Shown in pieces: positions 6,840-13,612 of a stretch of DNA of 18,052 bases. The position numbers and the translations under genes are program-made. The notes beneath the pieces were generated by a model that was not told the DNA's origin, did no database searches, and saw nothing but the letters and a program-made list of their open reading frames with translations. Where the stretch lies: NCBI GenBank assembly GCA_964426815.1, contig CAYRRZ010000020.1, positions 1 through 18,052 of the forward strand, in the 5' to 3' direction. The stretch is from JADZEJ01 sp964426815. Lineage in GTDB: Bacteria; Patescibacteriota; Patescibacteriia; 2-12-FULL-60-25. Within the stretch, counting starts at the first letter, position 1, and each line of letters opens with the position of its first letter.

Positions 6840-7643
6840 ATGACATTGCCCGCAAAACCCGCAACACAAGAAACCTCTCTTGCTGTGCATCAGAGCGGGT
6901 TTAGGCCAGCAGTGCGCCAACGCCCTCTCACGCCGCCAGAGCATTTGCTCAGCGCGCTCATCGACCGCCTGCAGTTTGTCGGCTGTCTGACGCCCGACAT
7001 CATGTCTCGTCATTTGACGACCGATGTGATCGTGAGAGCCACTGCTGAACGGCCTTCGCTCGTACGGATTCTGTTGGAGCATTGCTCGCCCATTCCCGTT
7101 GATCTCCTTCGGGATGAGACGCGAGATGATCTGCACCGCTCCCTGCTCAAGCTCGCCTTGATCGATCCGGAATACGACTTCAAGCTCATTGATGTCTACC
7201 AAGAAATTCCCTGCGATGTCTGGGTTCGAGAAATCGAACATTGGCGTCTTTGGTCGATGATCTTGGCTACATCGTGGTGGGAGAAGCCCCCTTCGGTCAC
7301 GACTTCGGCGTGTAACGCTGCTCTGCAACACATCATTGAACAAGAGCTCCTGGATAGCCAGAACCTGCTCCTCTTGCTCGGCGGTGAACAAGAGCTAGAC
7401 AGACGCTACCATGAGTCCGGCGTGAAGTGCCGTATGTCGCACCGGCTCGCAACAAGCCTCGTCCGAGAGCTCTATGAGCCTGACGAGATCCACTTCAAAC
7501 TGCTCGTGCCTCTGGCCACTCAGTTCTTGTGGAATGAAACGCATTACACCCCTGATGAAACCCCCACGAATCCGGCCATCCGGAAACCTACGGAGGGTGA
7601 AATTCACGGCTATGTAACCGACCCGCCTCGTTCATCACCATGA
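6840..7643 (+). CDS. Protein of unknown function, helical and probably cytoplasmic
   Basis: A 267-residue protein with no family I recognise. It has no signal peptide and no clear membrane segment. It is rich in amphipathic helices with Leu, Glu and Arg; LLDSQNLLLLLGGEQEL (about 172-188) is the most hydrophobic run. Tryptophans cluster near residues 127-145. No catalytic motif is seen. The start ATG at 6840 is fixed by AAGGAG at 6828-6833; the frame is open further upstream, but that part overlaps rnhB in another frame and is rejected. No promoter is obvious in the 34-base gap, so it may be co-transcribed with rnhB. A strong terminator begins nine bases after the stop. Its GC-rich codon use differs from the minus-strand genes. 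Confidence 0.75.
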   Translation: MTLPAKPATQETSLAVHQSGFRPAVRQRPLTPPEHLLSALIDRLQFVGCLTPDIMSRHLTTDVIVRATAERPSLVRILLEHCSPIPVDLLRDETRDDLHRSLLKLALIDPEYDFKLIDVYQEIPCDVWVREIEHWRLWSMILATSWWEKPPSVTTSACNAALQHIIEQELLDSQNLLLLLGGEQELDRRYHESGVKCRMSHRLATSLVRELYEPDEIHFKLLVPLATQFLWNETHYTPDETPTNPAIRKPTEGEIHGYVTDPPRSSP

Positions 7644-7651
7644 ATGAGACC

Positions 7652-7679
7652 GCCGCCTGCTGCACCAGGCGGCTTTTTC
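7652..7679 (+). terminator. Intrinsic terminator after the 6840 gene
   Basis: GCCGCCTG (7652-7659) pairs with CAGGCGGC (7666-7673) around six bases, followed by TTTTT. Confidence 0.92.
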
Positions 7680-7694
7680 GTTTGCAACAAATAC

Positions 7695-7731
7695 TTGACT
7701 GGATAAGCAAATACTGGCAGCTCTGTATAAG
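7695..7731 (+). promoter_or_regulatory. Weak candidate promoter for the lipoprotein gene
   Basis: A good -35 (TTGACT, 7695-7700) is present, but the best -10 (TATAAG, 7726-7731) is 25 bases away, which is too far for a standard promoter. At the 17-base spacing there is only CAGCTC. The -35 matches those of neighbouring genes of the same style, so a promoter here is likely although its -10 is unclear. Confidence 0.3.
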
Positions 7732-7756
7732 GTACGGAGCCCACAAGGAGTTTTCC

Positions 7757-8629
7757 ATGAATCACTGGTATCGATTTTTTTCCGTTAACATTCTTCCTCT
7801 CGTCGTGGCATGTGCGGGAGAAGACATGATCCACACATCTGACGACTTCGCGGCACCGACGGTGTCGGCACAGCAAACCCATCGCATCACTGGGGCGATT
7901 CAATCCCAGCCGTATTCCATGTCATCCCCTCTTCCTGCGGCACAATTGCCGGCATCAGGAGTGATTCGGATGGATGAAGTGACGGAATGGACAACGGACA
8001 TTCATATTTCGACGGGGTGCGAATCTTCACCCGAGATGTTCACGGTTACCAAGGGTCATGGTGGCCCGGCCGACTGCGAATCTTTGAGCGCCATCCCGGC
8101 GATGGACAATACTGAAGACTACTTCGACAGTGGTGGATGGCTCACCTGGTCTTCAAGCAATACTGATGTCATCACGGTTGAATGTACTCAAGCTTCACAT
8201 GGACGAACCTGCTGGTTCACGAGCTATGCTGACTTGTTCGACGCTCCAGATGGCATTGAGCCCTGGTCAACCATTGCGGTCTGTTCAAAGAATGCATGTC
8301 CGCCTCAACCCTCAGATCCGATCTGCAAGTCTTCGTACTGCATCGAGTTTGAAGTGACATCGATCTTGTCTGTCGAAGGCGAATGGATGGTCATGCATGA
8401 CTTTGGCAAAGAGGATTTCAGCTTTCAGCCAGAACAAGATGGTCGTCGCTTCAAGGACGAATGGACGAGCGTCAGAAATGGCCTCGTAAGCGAGGCGACG
8501 GCTCGCTTTGAGGCAGACAATATCCTCTACAAAGGCATTATCTTGCCAGACCGGAAAACCATGTATGGCTCAGCTTGGGAAAGCGCGAGCATGACCTATG
8601 TGGGCAGCTGGATGGCCAAACGCGAATAA
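7757..8629 (+). CDS. Cysteine-rich lipoprotein with possible Ig-like and calycin-like regions
   Basis: A 290-residue exported lipoprotein. The signal peptide ends in the lipobox VVAC, with Cys19 as the lipid site. A Ser/Ala/Pro-rich linker runs to about residue 70. Residues 75-200 contain all eight remaining cysteines (88, 107, 143, 152, 176, 181, 190, 195), an even number suited to four disulfides. They also include GGWLTWSSSNTDVITV, which resembles bacterial Ig-like (Big_2-type) strands. Residues 205-290 (EGEW, QDGRRF, TMYGSA, SWMAKR) follow the dG-xxF/TMxG/W-xxxR rhythm of small calycin-like barrels. Both domain calls are tentative. The start is set by AAGGAG at 7745-7750; the longer upstream frame crosses the preceding terminator and is rejected. 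The ligand and role are unknown. Confidence 0.78.
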   Translation: MNHWYRFFSVNILPLVVACAGEDMIHTSDDFAAPTVSAQQTHRITGAIQSQPYSMSSPLPAAQLPASGVIRMDEVTEWTTDIHISTGCESSPEMFTVTKGHGGPADCESLSAIPAMDNTEDYFDSGGWLTWSSSNTDVITVECTQASHGRTCWFTSYADLFDAPDGIEPWSTIAVCSKNACPPQPSDPICKSSYCIEFEVTSILSVEGEWMVMHDFGKEDFSFQPEQDGRRFKDEWTSVRNGLVSEATARFEADNILYKGIILPDRKTMYGSAWESASMTYVGSWMAKRE

Positions 8630-8640
8630 CCTTACTTTTC

Positions 8641-8669
8641 GCCCCGCACCATATGATGCGGGGCTTTTT
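8641..8669 (+). terminator. Intrinsic terminator after the 7757 lipoprotein gene
   Basis: GCCCCGCA (8641-8648) pairs with TGCGGGGC (8657-8664) around eight bases, then TTTTT. Confidence 0.92.
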
Positions 8670-8676
8670 GTGTGAC

Positions 8677-8705
8677 TTGCCTTGGCGCTCAAACCTGTTT
8701 ACACT
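8677..8705 (+). promoter_or_regulatory. Promoter of the tRNA gene
   Basis: TTGCCT (8677-8682), 17 bases, then TACACT (8700-8705). The predicted start near 8712 is just before the tRNA 5' end at 8719. Confidence 0.65.
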
Positions 8706-8718
8706 CGGCCATATCTCT

Positions 8719-8793
8719 GCGCGTGTAGCTCAGTGGTAGAGCAGGTGTCTTATACACACCTGGTCCTTGGTTCGATCCCAAGCACGCGCACCA
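8719..8793 (+). tRNA. tRNA-Ile with anticodon UAU
   Basis: Every stem pairs. The acceptor GCGCGTG pairs with CACGCGC, the D arm is GCTC/GAGC, the anticodon stem GGTGT/ACACC encloses loop CTTATAC, and the T arm is CTTGG/CCAAG with loop TTCGATC. The encoded end is A plus CCA (8790-8793). With T33 in its conserved place, the anticodon is UAU, which reads the Ile codon AUA. Most bacteria read AUA with a CAU-anticodon tRNA modified by TilS, so this anticodon is unusual. It has its own promoter and terminator. Confidence 0.88.
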
Positions 8794-8826
8794 TATAAAA
8801 ACCCACCTAAGTCGTGGGTTTTTATA
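8794..8826 (+). terminator. Intrinsic terminator after the UAU tRNA
   Basis: TATAAAAACCCAC (8794-8806) and GTGGGTTTTTATA (8814-8826) form a 13-pair stem with a seven-base loop, directly after the encoded CCA. The T run is inside the right arm. It could work on both strands. Confidence 0.85.
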
Positions 8827-8855
8827 TATACTGGAGGAATATAGATCGTCGATTC

Positions 8856-8884
8856 TTGTGGTATGCGCCAAAACTCGCTATCTT
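8856..8884 (+). promoter_or_regulatory. Candidate promoter for the 8909 gene
   Basis: TTGTGG (8856-8861), 17 bases, TATCTT (8879-8884). The start would be near 8891, leaving an 18-base leader containing TGGAGG. Confidence 0.5.
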
Positions 8885-8908
8885 ATGCCGAGCACATTGG
8901 AGGTATTC

Positions 8909-9121
8909 ATGGCATATCCGATTTCTGATTTTGTACGACTCGATCTTGCTCACATCGAAGAGCGCCCAATCTGCGCTCATTGCAAAAAGCCGATTCAGAG
9001 TCAGGATGGCGTCGAGAAACGCTTCATCGATTCGGAGCGTGTGCACGAAGATTGCTATTTCGATGCACTCGGAAAAATCACTGAACAATGTCCGATTGGA
9101 CTTCCGACTCGTCGAGGCTAG
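8909..9121 (+). CDS. Small zinc-ribbon-like protein
   Basis: A 70-residue protein. Cys22 and Cys25 (CAHC) with a later His48 and Cys51 (HEDC) could bind one zinc ion, as in small treble-clef or LIM-like modules; this is inference from spacing alone. There is no signal peptide, so it is probably cytoplasmic. The start ATG at 8909 follows TGGAGG (8898-8903); 17 further upstream codons are open but would begin inside the promoter. The gene ends in a TAG that sits at the centre of a perfect 28-base palindrome, with a terminator hairpin after it. It converges on the ABC-F gene. I do not recognise a named family. Confidence 0.75.
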   Translation: MAYPISDFVRLDLAHIEERPICAHCKKPIQSQDGVEKRFIDSERVHEDCYFDALGKITEQCPIGLPTRRG

Positions 9122-9133
9122 CCTCGACGAGTC
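9106..9133. repeat. Perfect 28-base palindrome over the stop codon of the 8909 gene
   Basis: GACTCGTCGAGGC (9106-9118), TA, GCCTCGACGAGTC (9121-9133). The arms are perfectly complementary and the central TA is self-complementary. The TAG stop (9119-9121) lies at the centre. A separate terminator hairpin starts eight bases later, so the 3' end would carry two hairpins in tandem. Confidence 0.9.
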
Positions 9134-9140
9134 TATGCAA

Positions 9141-9171
9141 AGAGCGCCCTCATCAGGCGCTCTCTTTTGTT
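9141..9171 (+). terminator. Intrinsic terminator after the 8909 gene
   Basis: AGAGCGCC (9141-9148) pairs with GGCGCTCT (9156-9163) around seven bases, then CTTTTGTTT. On the minus strand the same hairpin lies downstream of the ABC-F stop but is followed by only a short T-rich stretch. Confidence 0.9.
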
Positions 9172-9178
9172 TGCGCTT

Positions 9179-10648
9179 TTATTCGCGTTCGATGAGTCTT
9201 TCGAGATCAACGGTTTCGTCGATGCGGATTTCATCGACAAATTCTTGGATGTGACTAACGAGAAGCATGGCGCCCTTGTATTCATTCAAGGCTTTGGCGA
9301 TAACTGGAATGTGACGGAAGTTGATGTGATTGGTTGGCTCATCGAGAATCAAGAGACCTGGTTTCAAGAGGAAAAATTGCGCATAGCAGAGCAAGCCTTT
9401 TTGACCTTCGGACAAGCTACCAACCGGGTGATGCAATAAGCGAGATGGGAGCAAGAAACGCGCGGCTGTTTCATACACTTCTTCTTCATCTGGATGACCG
9501 TCACCGGTTTCGGTCAAAATTTCGAAAGCGGTTTTGGAAAAATCCAAACCAGAAAAATCTTGGCGATAGTAGCCGATACGAACGCCTTCAGCGATTGTCG
9601 CGCCATTAGCGGCGCCGCTCGCGATCGCTTGAAGAAGCGTGCTCTTACCGATGCCATTTGGACCCGTTAATAAGACATGGGTATTTTTGCGCACTTTCAA
9701 TTCGAGTTCGCGGGTGATCGGTGTATTCTTTTTTAAGAGATCGACCGAGGTGAGCGTCAAAATTGGTTGCGGAAAATCCTGGGCTCCAATTTCAAATTCT
9801 CCGAGCGTGCGATCTTCTTGACGCACATCGACAATATTTTCTTCGGCTTCTTCGATGTCTTCGCGGAGTTTACTTGCGAGCTTACGCATCTTACCTCCTT
9901 TGTTTGCAAAGAAGTTCACTTTGTCTTTTTTGTCTTGGATTTCTTTTAAGAGACGCGCATTCTTCATGCGATCACGTTCAACCTGGGCAGCGATTTCATT
10001 GACCACATCAAGATAGTCACCAACAAATTGATCCACCTTGTGACGACGCGCATCAAGATATAACACGCCATCCGTGAATGAATTCAAAAAATTTGCATCA
10101 TGCGAAATCACGATACAGGTTTTTTGATAGGCCATGAGGAAAGCCGTGAGATGCCAAATTCCTTCGACGTCCAAATTATTGGTTGGCTCATCAAGCAGCA
10201 AAACGTCTGGCTCTTGAATCAAGGCATAAGCCAAAAGCAAGCGCGCTTGCTGACCTCCAGAACACTTGTCGATCTTGCGATCGAAATCGATGGTTAAGTT
10301 GACGATTTCGAGGACATCCTTAATGCGCTTATCAAGGTCGTATAAGGTTTGGTCAGGAAAAGCGGTTTCAAAGTATTCGTGAATGGTAAGTGGCAAAAAT
10401 TCTTTTGCCATGACCTGTTTTTGCTGCGCAATACTCGCTCCGTGAGAGATGCTAATCGTTCCTTTGATCGGCTTTAATTCACCGGTAATCATCTTAAAAA
10501 TGGTGGACTTTCCAGCTCCATTTTGTCCCATGATGGTGATTTTTGCGCCTTCGCGAACGGAAAAGCTCGCCTCTTCCATCAGAAGATGCTTTTCATCATA
10601 GCCAAAGGTGACGTCGCTAAAGCGAACGATAACGGATCCGTGTTCCAT
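9179..10648 (-). CDS. ABC-F family ATPase (ribosome-associated)
   Basis: A 489-residue soluble protein with two ABC ATPase domains in tandem and no membrane domain. The first has Walker A GQNGAGKST (about 41-49), signature SGGQQ and Walker B LLLDEPTNNLD. The second has GPNGIGKST, signature LSEGQKG and LLILDEPTNHINF. A charged, probably coiled-coil linker (roughly residues 210-295) joins them. ABC-F proteins bind the ribosomal E site and rescue or tune translation. In the second domain the usual NHLD has become NHIN and LSGG is LSEG. The ATG at 10648 gives a normal N-terminus. An in-frame TTG at 10687, four bases after the HflX stop and behind GGTGGA, is the alternative and would add 13 residues. 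It is co-transcribed with HflX. Confidence 0.9.
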   Translation of the reverse strand: MEHGSVIVRFSDVTFGYDEKHLLMEEASFSVREGAKITIMGQNGAGKSTIFKMITGELKPIKGTISISHGASIAQQKQVMAKEFLPLTIHEYFETAFPDQTLYDLDKRIKDVLEIVNLTIDFDRKIDKCSGGQQARLLLAYALIQEPDVLLLDEPTNNLDVEGIWHLTAFLMAYQKTCIVISHDANFLNSFTDGVLYLDARRHKVDQFVGDYLDVVNEIAAQVERDRMKNARLLKEIQDKKDKVNFFANKGGKMRKLASKLREDIEEAEENIVDVRQEDRTLGEFEIGAQDFPQPILTLTSVDLLKKNTPITRELELKVRKNTHVLLTGPNGIGKSTLLQAIASGAANGATIAEGVRIGYYRQDFSGLDFSKTAFEILTETGDGHPDEEEVYETAARFLLPSRLLHHPVGSLSEGQKGLLCYAQFFLLKPGLLILDEPTNHINFRHIPVIAKALNEYKGAMLLVSHIQEFVDEIRIDETVDLERLIERE

Positions 10649-10690
10649 ATGTGCGCGGAGAATAGCGGAAAAAGTGAAAAGAATCAAGAC

Positions 10691-11800
10691 TTATCCACCC
10701 ATTCTCTCCCCGATCAGCTTTTTTAGGTCTTCTAACCCTTCTCCACTATGTGCTGAGACGAAAACAGGCGTGTATTTTTTGTACTTTTTGAGCAAGGTTG
10801 CACGTGGAATTTTCTTCACGATATCAATTTTGTTGAAGACGAAAATTGTCGGGCGGTCGATGACTTCGAGACCTTTTAGCACCTCTTCAACTTCAGCGAT
10901 TTTTTCATGAATAAACGGATCGCCAATATCGATCACATGAAGCAAGAGGTCCGCGTCAACGGTTTCGTCGAGCGTAGAACGAAAGGCTTGGATCAGTTGC
11001 GGAGGAAGATCCTGGATGAAGCCGATGGTGTCGGACAAGAGAATTTCTTGTTTGATCTCGGGCATCCAGAGTTTTGAGACGCGGGTATCGAGGGTTGCAA
11101 ATAAGGCGTCTGCGACATAGGCCCCTTTGCGAGTCAATGCATTTAGGAGCGAGGATTTTCCGGCATTGGTATACCCAACAATGGAAGCGGTTTTGAAACC
11201 AACGCGACGACGATGTTCGCGATGAACGCGGCGTGATTGAGCGGCCTGTTCAAGATGTTTAACGACCGTTTTTTCTTGCTCGAATAAATGCCGCTTCATC
11301 ATTTCGGTGTTCGATTCACCTTGGCCACCACGACCACCAATACCACCCGCTTGCTGCATCATTTCCATGCCCATGCCGAAAATACGCGGACCCATGTGGC
11401 GCAAGGCAGCTAATTTGATTTGCAGTTTTGCTTCGGATGTTTTGGCGTGTTTTTCAAAGATCTTCAAAATGAGATCAACCCGATCCCAGACCTGAAGCTT
11501 TTCTTTGCGTAGACGTTCGCCGATCGCAAACATCTGCTTTGGTTTAAGGAGATTATTAATAATCAATAATTCTGCCTTCTTTTCTTTAGCGATTGTAATC
11601 GCTTCTTCTAATTTTCCTGGGCCGATATAGGTATTGTAATCCGGAACACTTCGTTTTTGGATTACTTCAACTACAACCAAGCCGCCATAGGTTTTGGCGA
11701 GCGAATCCAGTTCTAAGATGCGACGAGCCGCAATTTCTTTTGGCATGTCGGTTGGAATCACATCAATTAAGACAACGTGAGGTGTTTTTGAGACTCTCAT
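10691..11800 (-). CDS. hflX: Ribosome-associated GTPase HflX
   Basis: A 369-residue GTPase that binds the 50S subunit, splits stalled ribosomes and can hydrolyse GTP and ATP. The N-terminal HflX domain includes YIGPGKLEEA (58-67). The Gly-rich linker GGIGGRGGQGESNTE (152-166) corresponds to the family's GGxGxRGxGE segment. The G domain has G1 GYTNAGKS (209-216), G2 ADALFATLDTR, G3 DTIGF, G4 NKID and a C-terminal SAHSGEGL. The linker is preceded by an unusual Met-rich run (GMGMEMMQQ). The ATG at 11800 is used; a TTG two codons upstream is also possible. There is no Shine-Dalgarno sequence. The ABC-F gene follows closely, forming a probable ribosome-stress operon. Confidence 0.93.
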   Translation of the reverse strand: MRVSKTPHVVLIDVIPTDMPKEIAARRILELDSLAKTYGGLVVVEVIQKRSVPDYNTYIGPGKLEEAITIAKEKKAELLIINNLLKPKQMFAIGERLRKEKLQVWDRVDLILKIFEKHAKTSEAKLQIKLAALRHMGPRIFGMGMEMMQQAGGIGGRGGQGESNTEMMKRHLFEQEKTVVKHLEQAAQSRRVHREHRRRVGFKTASIVGYTNAGKSSLLNALTRKGAYVADALFATLDTRVSKLWMPEIKQEILLSDTIGFIQDLPPQLIQAFRSTLDETVDADLLLHVIDIGDPFIHEKIAEVEEVLKGLEVIDRPTIFVFNKIDIVKKIPRATLLKKYKKYTPVFVSAHSGEGLEDLKKLIGERMGG

Positions 11801-11803
11801 ATA

Positions 11804-11834
11804 CAAAAACCCGTCCCAACTCGTGGAACGGGTT
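11804..11834 (-). terminator. Terminator between the 11854-12246 gene and hflX
   Basis: Read on the minus strand, AACCCGT and ACGGGTT arms (with a one-base mismatch before two more pairs) close a hairpin followed by TTTTTG. It ends four bases before the hflX start codon, so hflX needs its own promoter or depends on readthrough. Confidence 0.75.
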
Positions 11835-11853
11835 GTGGATTTCGATCAGTAAT

Positions 11854-12246
11854 TTAGCGAGCTGCGCCTTCGGTCGTACCACCTGAAGCGGCACCGGCTG
11901 CTGCTGGAGCAGCACCTTGCTTTGGAGGAACCATCATCCCGTCGCCCTTTGGCATTTCAGCCTGCATACCTGAAACGAGCATGCGAATTTCTTCTAACGC
12001 ACGATCAATTTTGCCCAAGCGCTGCATCACGCGCTCGACATCGGACTTACTTGCTGCGAGATTACCGCCCGTTGGAGCTGCCGCTGCTGGAGCAGCATCA
12101 ACGTGATTAAATGCAATAACGGAGCTAAAAATGATCGCGAAGGCAGAGGCACCAACAGCCGCCCAAATGTGCTTTTCCATCATGGCATTGTGACCGGATG
12201 GTTTTGCAATTGGCTTAGCCGTGGAAGGGACAACTTTTGTTTTCAT
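11854..12246 (-). CDS. Small membrane-anchored protein with coiled coil, unknown function
   Basis: A 130-residue protein. A basic, Pro-containing N-terminal tail (1-25) precedes one hydrophobic segment (about 27-45, HIWAAVGASAFAIIFSSVI). The rest would then lie outside the membrane or form a signal-anchor protein. An Ala-rich spacer, a heptad-like helix (about 66-95, DVERVMQRLGKIDRALEEIR) and a low-complexity Ala/Gly/Pro tail follow. The helix suggests oligomerisation. No family is recognised. There is no Shine-Dalgarno sequence. An extended -10 lies about 37 bases before the ATG, and a terminator follows the gene, so it is monocistronic. Confidence 0.75.
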   Translation of the reverse strand: MKTKVVPSTAKPIAKPSGHNAMMEKHIWAAVGASAFAIIFSSVIAFNHVDAAPAAAAPTGGNLAASKSDVERVMQRLGKIDRALEEIRMLVSGMQAEMPKGDGMMVPPKQGAAPAAAGAASGGTTEGAAR

Positions 12247-12281
12247 GGGTGTGGTGAACTATTTTTTAGTGATGTTGTGCG

Positions 12282-12296
12282 GAGTATACCATACTC
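12282..12296 (-). promoter_or_regulatory. Extended -10 promoter with overlapping inverted repeat
   Basis: The minus strand reads TGGTATACT (12283-12291), an extended -10. On the plus strand GAGTAT-ACC-ATACTC (12282-12296) is a perfect 6-3-6 inverted repeat covering it, a possible operator. The start would be near 12276, about 30 bases before the ATG at 12246. It also lies close to the 3' end of the transglycosylase gene. Confidence 0.5.
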
Positions 12297-12298
12297 GC

Positions 12299-13588
12299 CT
12301 ATTTGGCGGCGAGCACCATCTGCGTATGACGCATTAAGGCCGGACGCACCAGGCGCAGCTTGGTGACATATTGCATGGTTTCTTTTTTCAAACGCGAGCG
12401 TTCTCGTACATGCAAACGTTCAGCGGCGTCTAAATTTTCCTCCCAAACGGCCATGGCTTTTTTCACACGTGATGGGCCGCCATTATAGGCAGCTGCCACA
12501 ATTTCTTGTGTAAAACTTGGGAACAAATGCGCCTTATCACGCGTCTCGCGAGGAAACTGAGCTAAGAGATAGTCTAGATATACAACTTGTGCAGTGAGCG
12601 AATTTACCGGATCGCGCATGGCTTTTTCAAAATCTGGCTCTAGTTTCAAATCGGGATACAGACGAACCATGCTGGCATAGGTACTCGGAATGAATTGCAC
12701 CAAGCCTAAAGCGCCAGCCGATGAACGCGAATAATCATAGGCATCTTCTTTATTTAACGCCATAGTGACCAAGAAGCGCTCAACTTGGCGCAAGGCATCA
12801 GCCTGGACACTCGTATTATCCACATGCTCAATCATTAAGATGAGTTTCGCCAATTCAAGATCGGTTGCTTCGGCGAGCGTTTTTTCTGGAAATGCTTTTG
12901 AGTGCGCACTGCTCTGCTTTAAACGCTCAAAGACCTGTTCATAGACATGATCAACATATGCTGAACCAGCCATAACCACATCTGGTTGATGAATGGCCGC
13001 TGAATATGGCGCGTATATCACATCCGTATTTTTATAGGATGGTTTTTTCTTGGTGCCGACCGAGGTTGTGATTGGATATCGAACAGCGAGCACAACTTCG
13101 CCCTTGTCTGAAACGTAGGCGGAATTTACGCCATTCGCGAAGGTGACTCGTAGACCAGAAATATCCCCCTCGATAACCTTCATCTTGGTACCATTTTTTA
13201 AAATGGTGATGCTGCGCAAGGCGTCGGTTGTTTTATTCCAAACAATCAGTTCAACCTGTTTCCAATCGCTATCTTCCGTTGTCATTGTCACGGTCAATTT
13301 TGGTTGAAGCAGGGCGCGCGCGCGTTCAATCGCCTGCTCTATCGGACTTCGGACCGAGATGGCCGATGTTGGCTCAATTGGCTCTGGAGTAGCTGGCGCA
13401 GCTGACAATGGACCAACTACCTGCAATAACTCTTCTAAGGTTGGTTTAATGGTATTTGTGCCTGGATGAAAATAGCTTCCATCCTTCATTTGAAAAACAC
13501 CCGCCGGAAGTTCAGCCGCAAAAACACCCGTAACTGGTAAGCAAAGAGCACTAAACAGACTCAAAACAGCAAGGCTTCGTTTATACAT
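12299..13588 (-). CDS. Lytic murein transglycosylase (SLT domain), secreted
   Basis: A 429-residue exported protein. The signal peptide is residues 1-25 (cut near VFAAE). Residues 26-230 are an uncharacterised region with beta-rich parts. The C-terminal part is an SLT-type transglycosylase domain that cuts the MurNAc-GlcNAc bond of peptidoglycan. Glu281 in KEDAYDYSRSSAGALGLVQF aligns with the family's ESxFxxxAxSxAGAxGLxQ, so it is the likely catalytic acid. It lacks the usual Ser and Phe after it. PSTYASM, DPVNSLTAQVVYL and AAAYNGGPSRV (366-376) are further SLT motifs. It probably remodels the wall for growth or secretion. The minus strand reads TGCTACGCT (13595-13603), which may place the start of transcription on the ATG itself; there is no Shine-Dalgarno sequence. 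Confidence 0.88.
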   Translation of the reverse strand: MYKRSLAVLSLFSALCLPVTGVFAAELPAGVFQMKDGSYFHPGTNTIKPTLEELLQVVGPLSAAPATPEPIEPTSAISVRSPIEQAIERARALLQPKLTVTMTTEDSDWKQVELIVWNKTTDALRSITILKNGTKMKVIEGDISGLRVTFANGVNSAYVSDKGEVVLAVRYPITTSVGTKKKPSYKNTDVIYAPYSAAIHQPDVVMAGSAYVDHVYEQVFERLKQSSAHSKAFPEKTLAEATDLELAKLILMIEHVDNTSVQADALRQVERFLVTMALNKEDAYDYSRSSAGALGLVQFIPSTYASMVRLYPDLKLEPDFEKAMRDPVNSLTAQVVYLDYLLAQFPRETRDKAHLFPSFTQEIVAAAYNGGPSRVKKAMAVWEENLDAAERLHVRERSRLKKETMQYVTKLRLVRPALMRHTQMVLAAK

Positions 13589-13594
13589 ATGTAT

Positions 13595-13603
13595 AGCGTA
13601 GCA
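13595..13603 (-). promoter_or_regulatory. Possible extended -10 for the transglycosylase gene
   Basis: The minus strand reads TGCTACGCT, with six bases to the ATG. The -10 (TACGCT) is a moderate match. It would give a leaderless mRNA. The exporter gene ends only ten bases upstream of it, so co-transcription from that gene is the alternative. Confidence 0.35.
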
Positions 13604-13612
13604 GACGGGGCC

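Noticed and set aside
7640..7756. Upstream extension of the 7757 lipoprotein gene
   Set aside because: It would run through the preceding terminator hairpin and hide the signal peptide; AAGGAG marks the start at 7757.
8689..8871. Minus-strand open frame across the UAU tRNA
   Set aside because: It is the antisense of a tRNA, a common source of false protein calls.
8814..9254. Long plus-strand frame over the 8909 gene
   Set aside because: It starts with GTG inside a terminator stem, and the overlapping 8909 gene has the ribosome-binding site and the CxxC motif.
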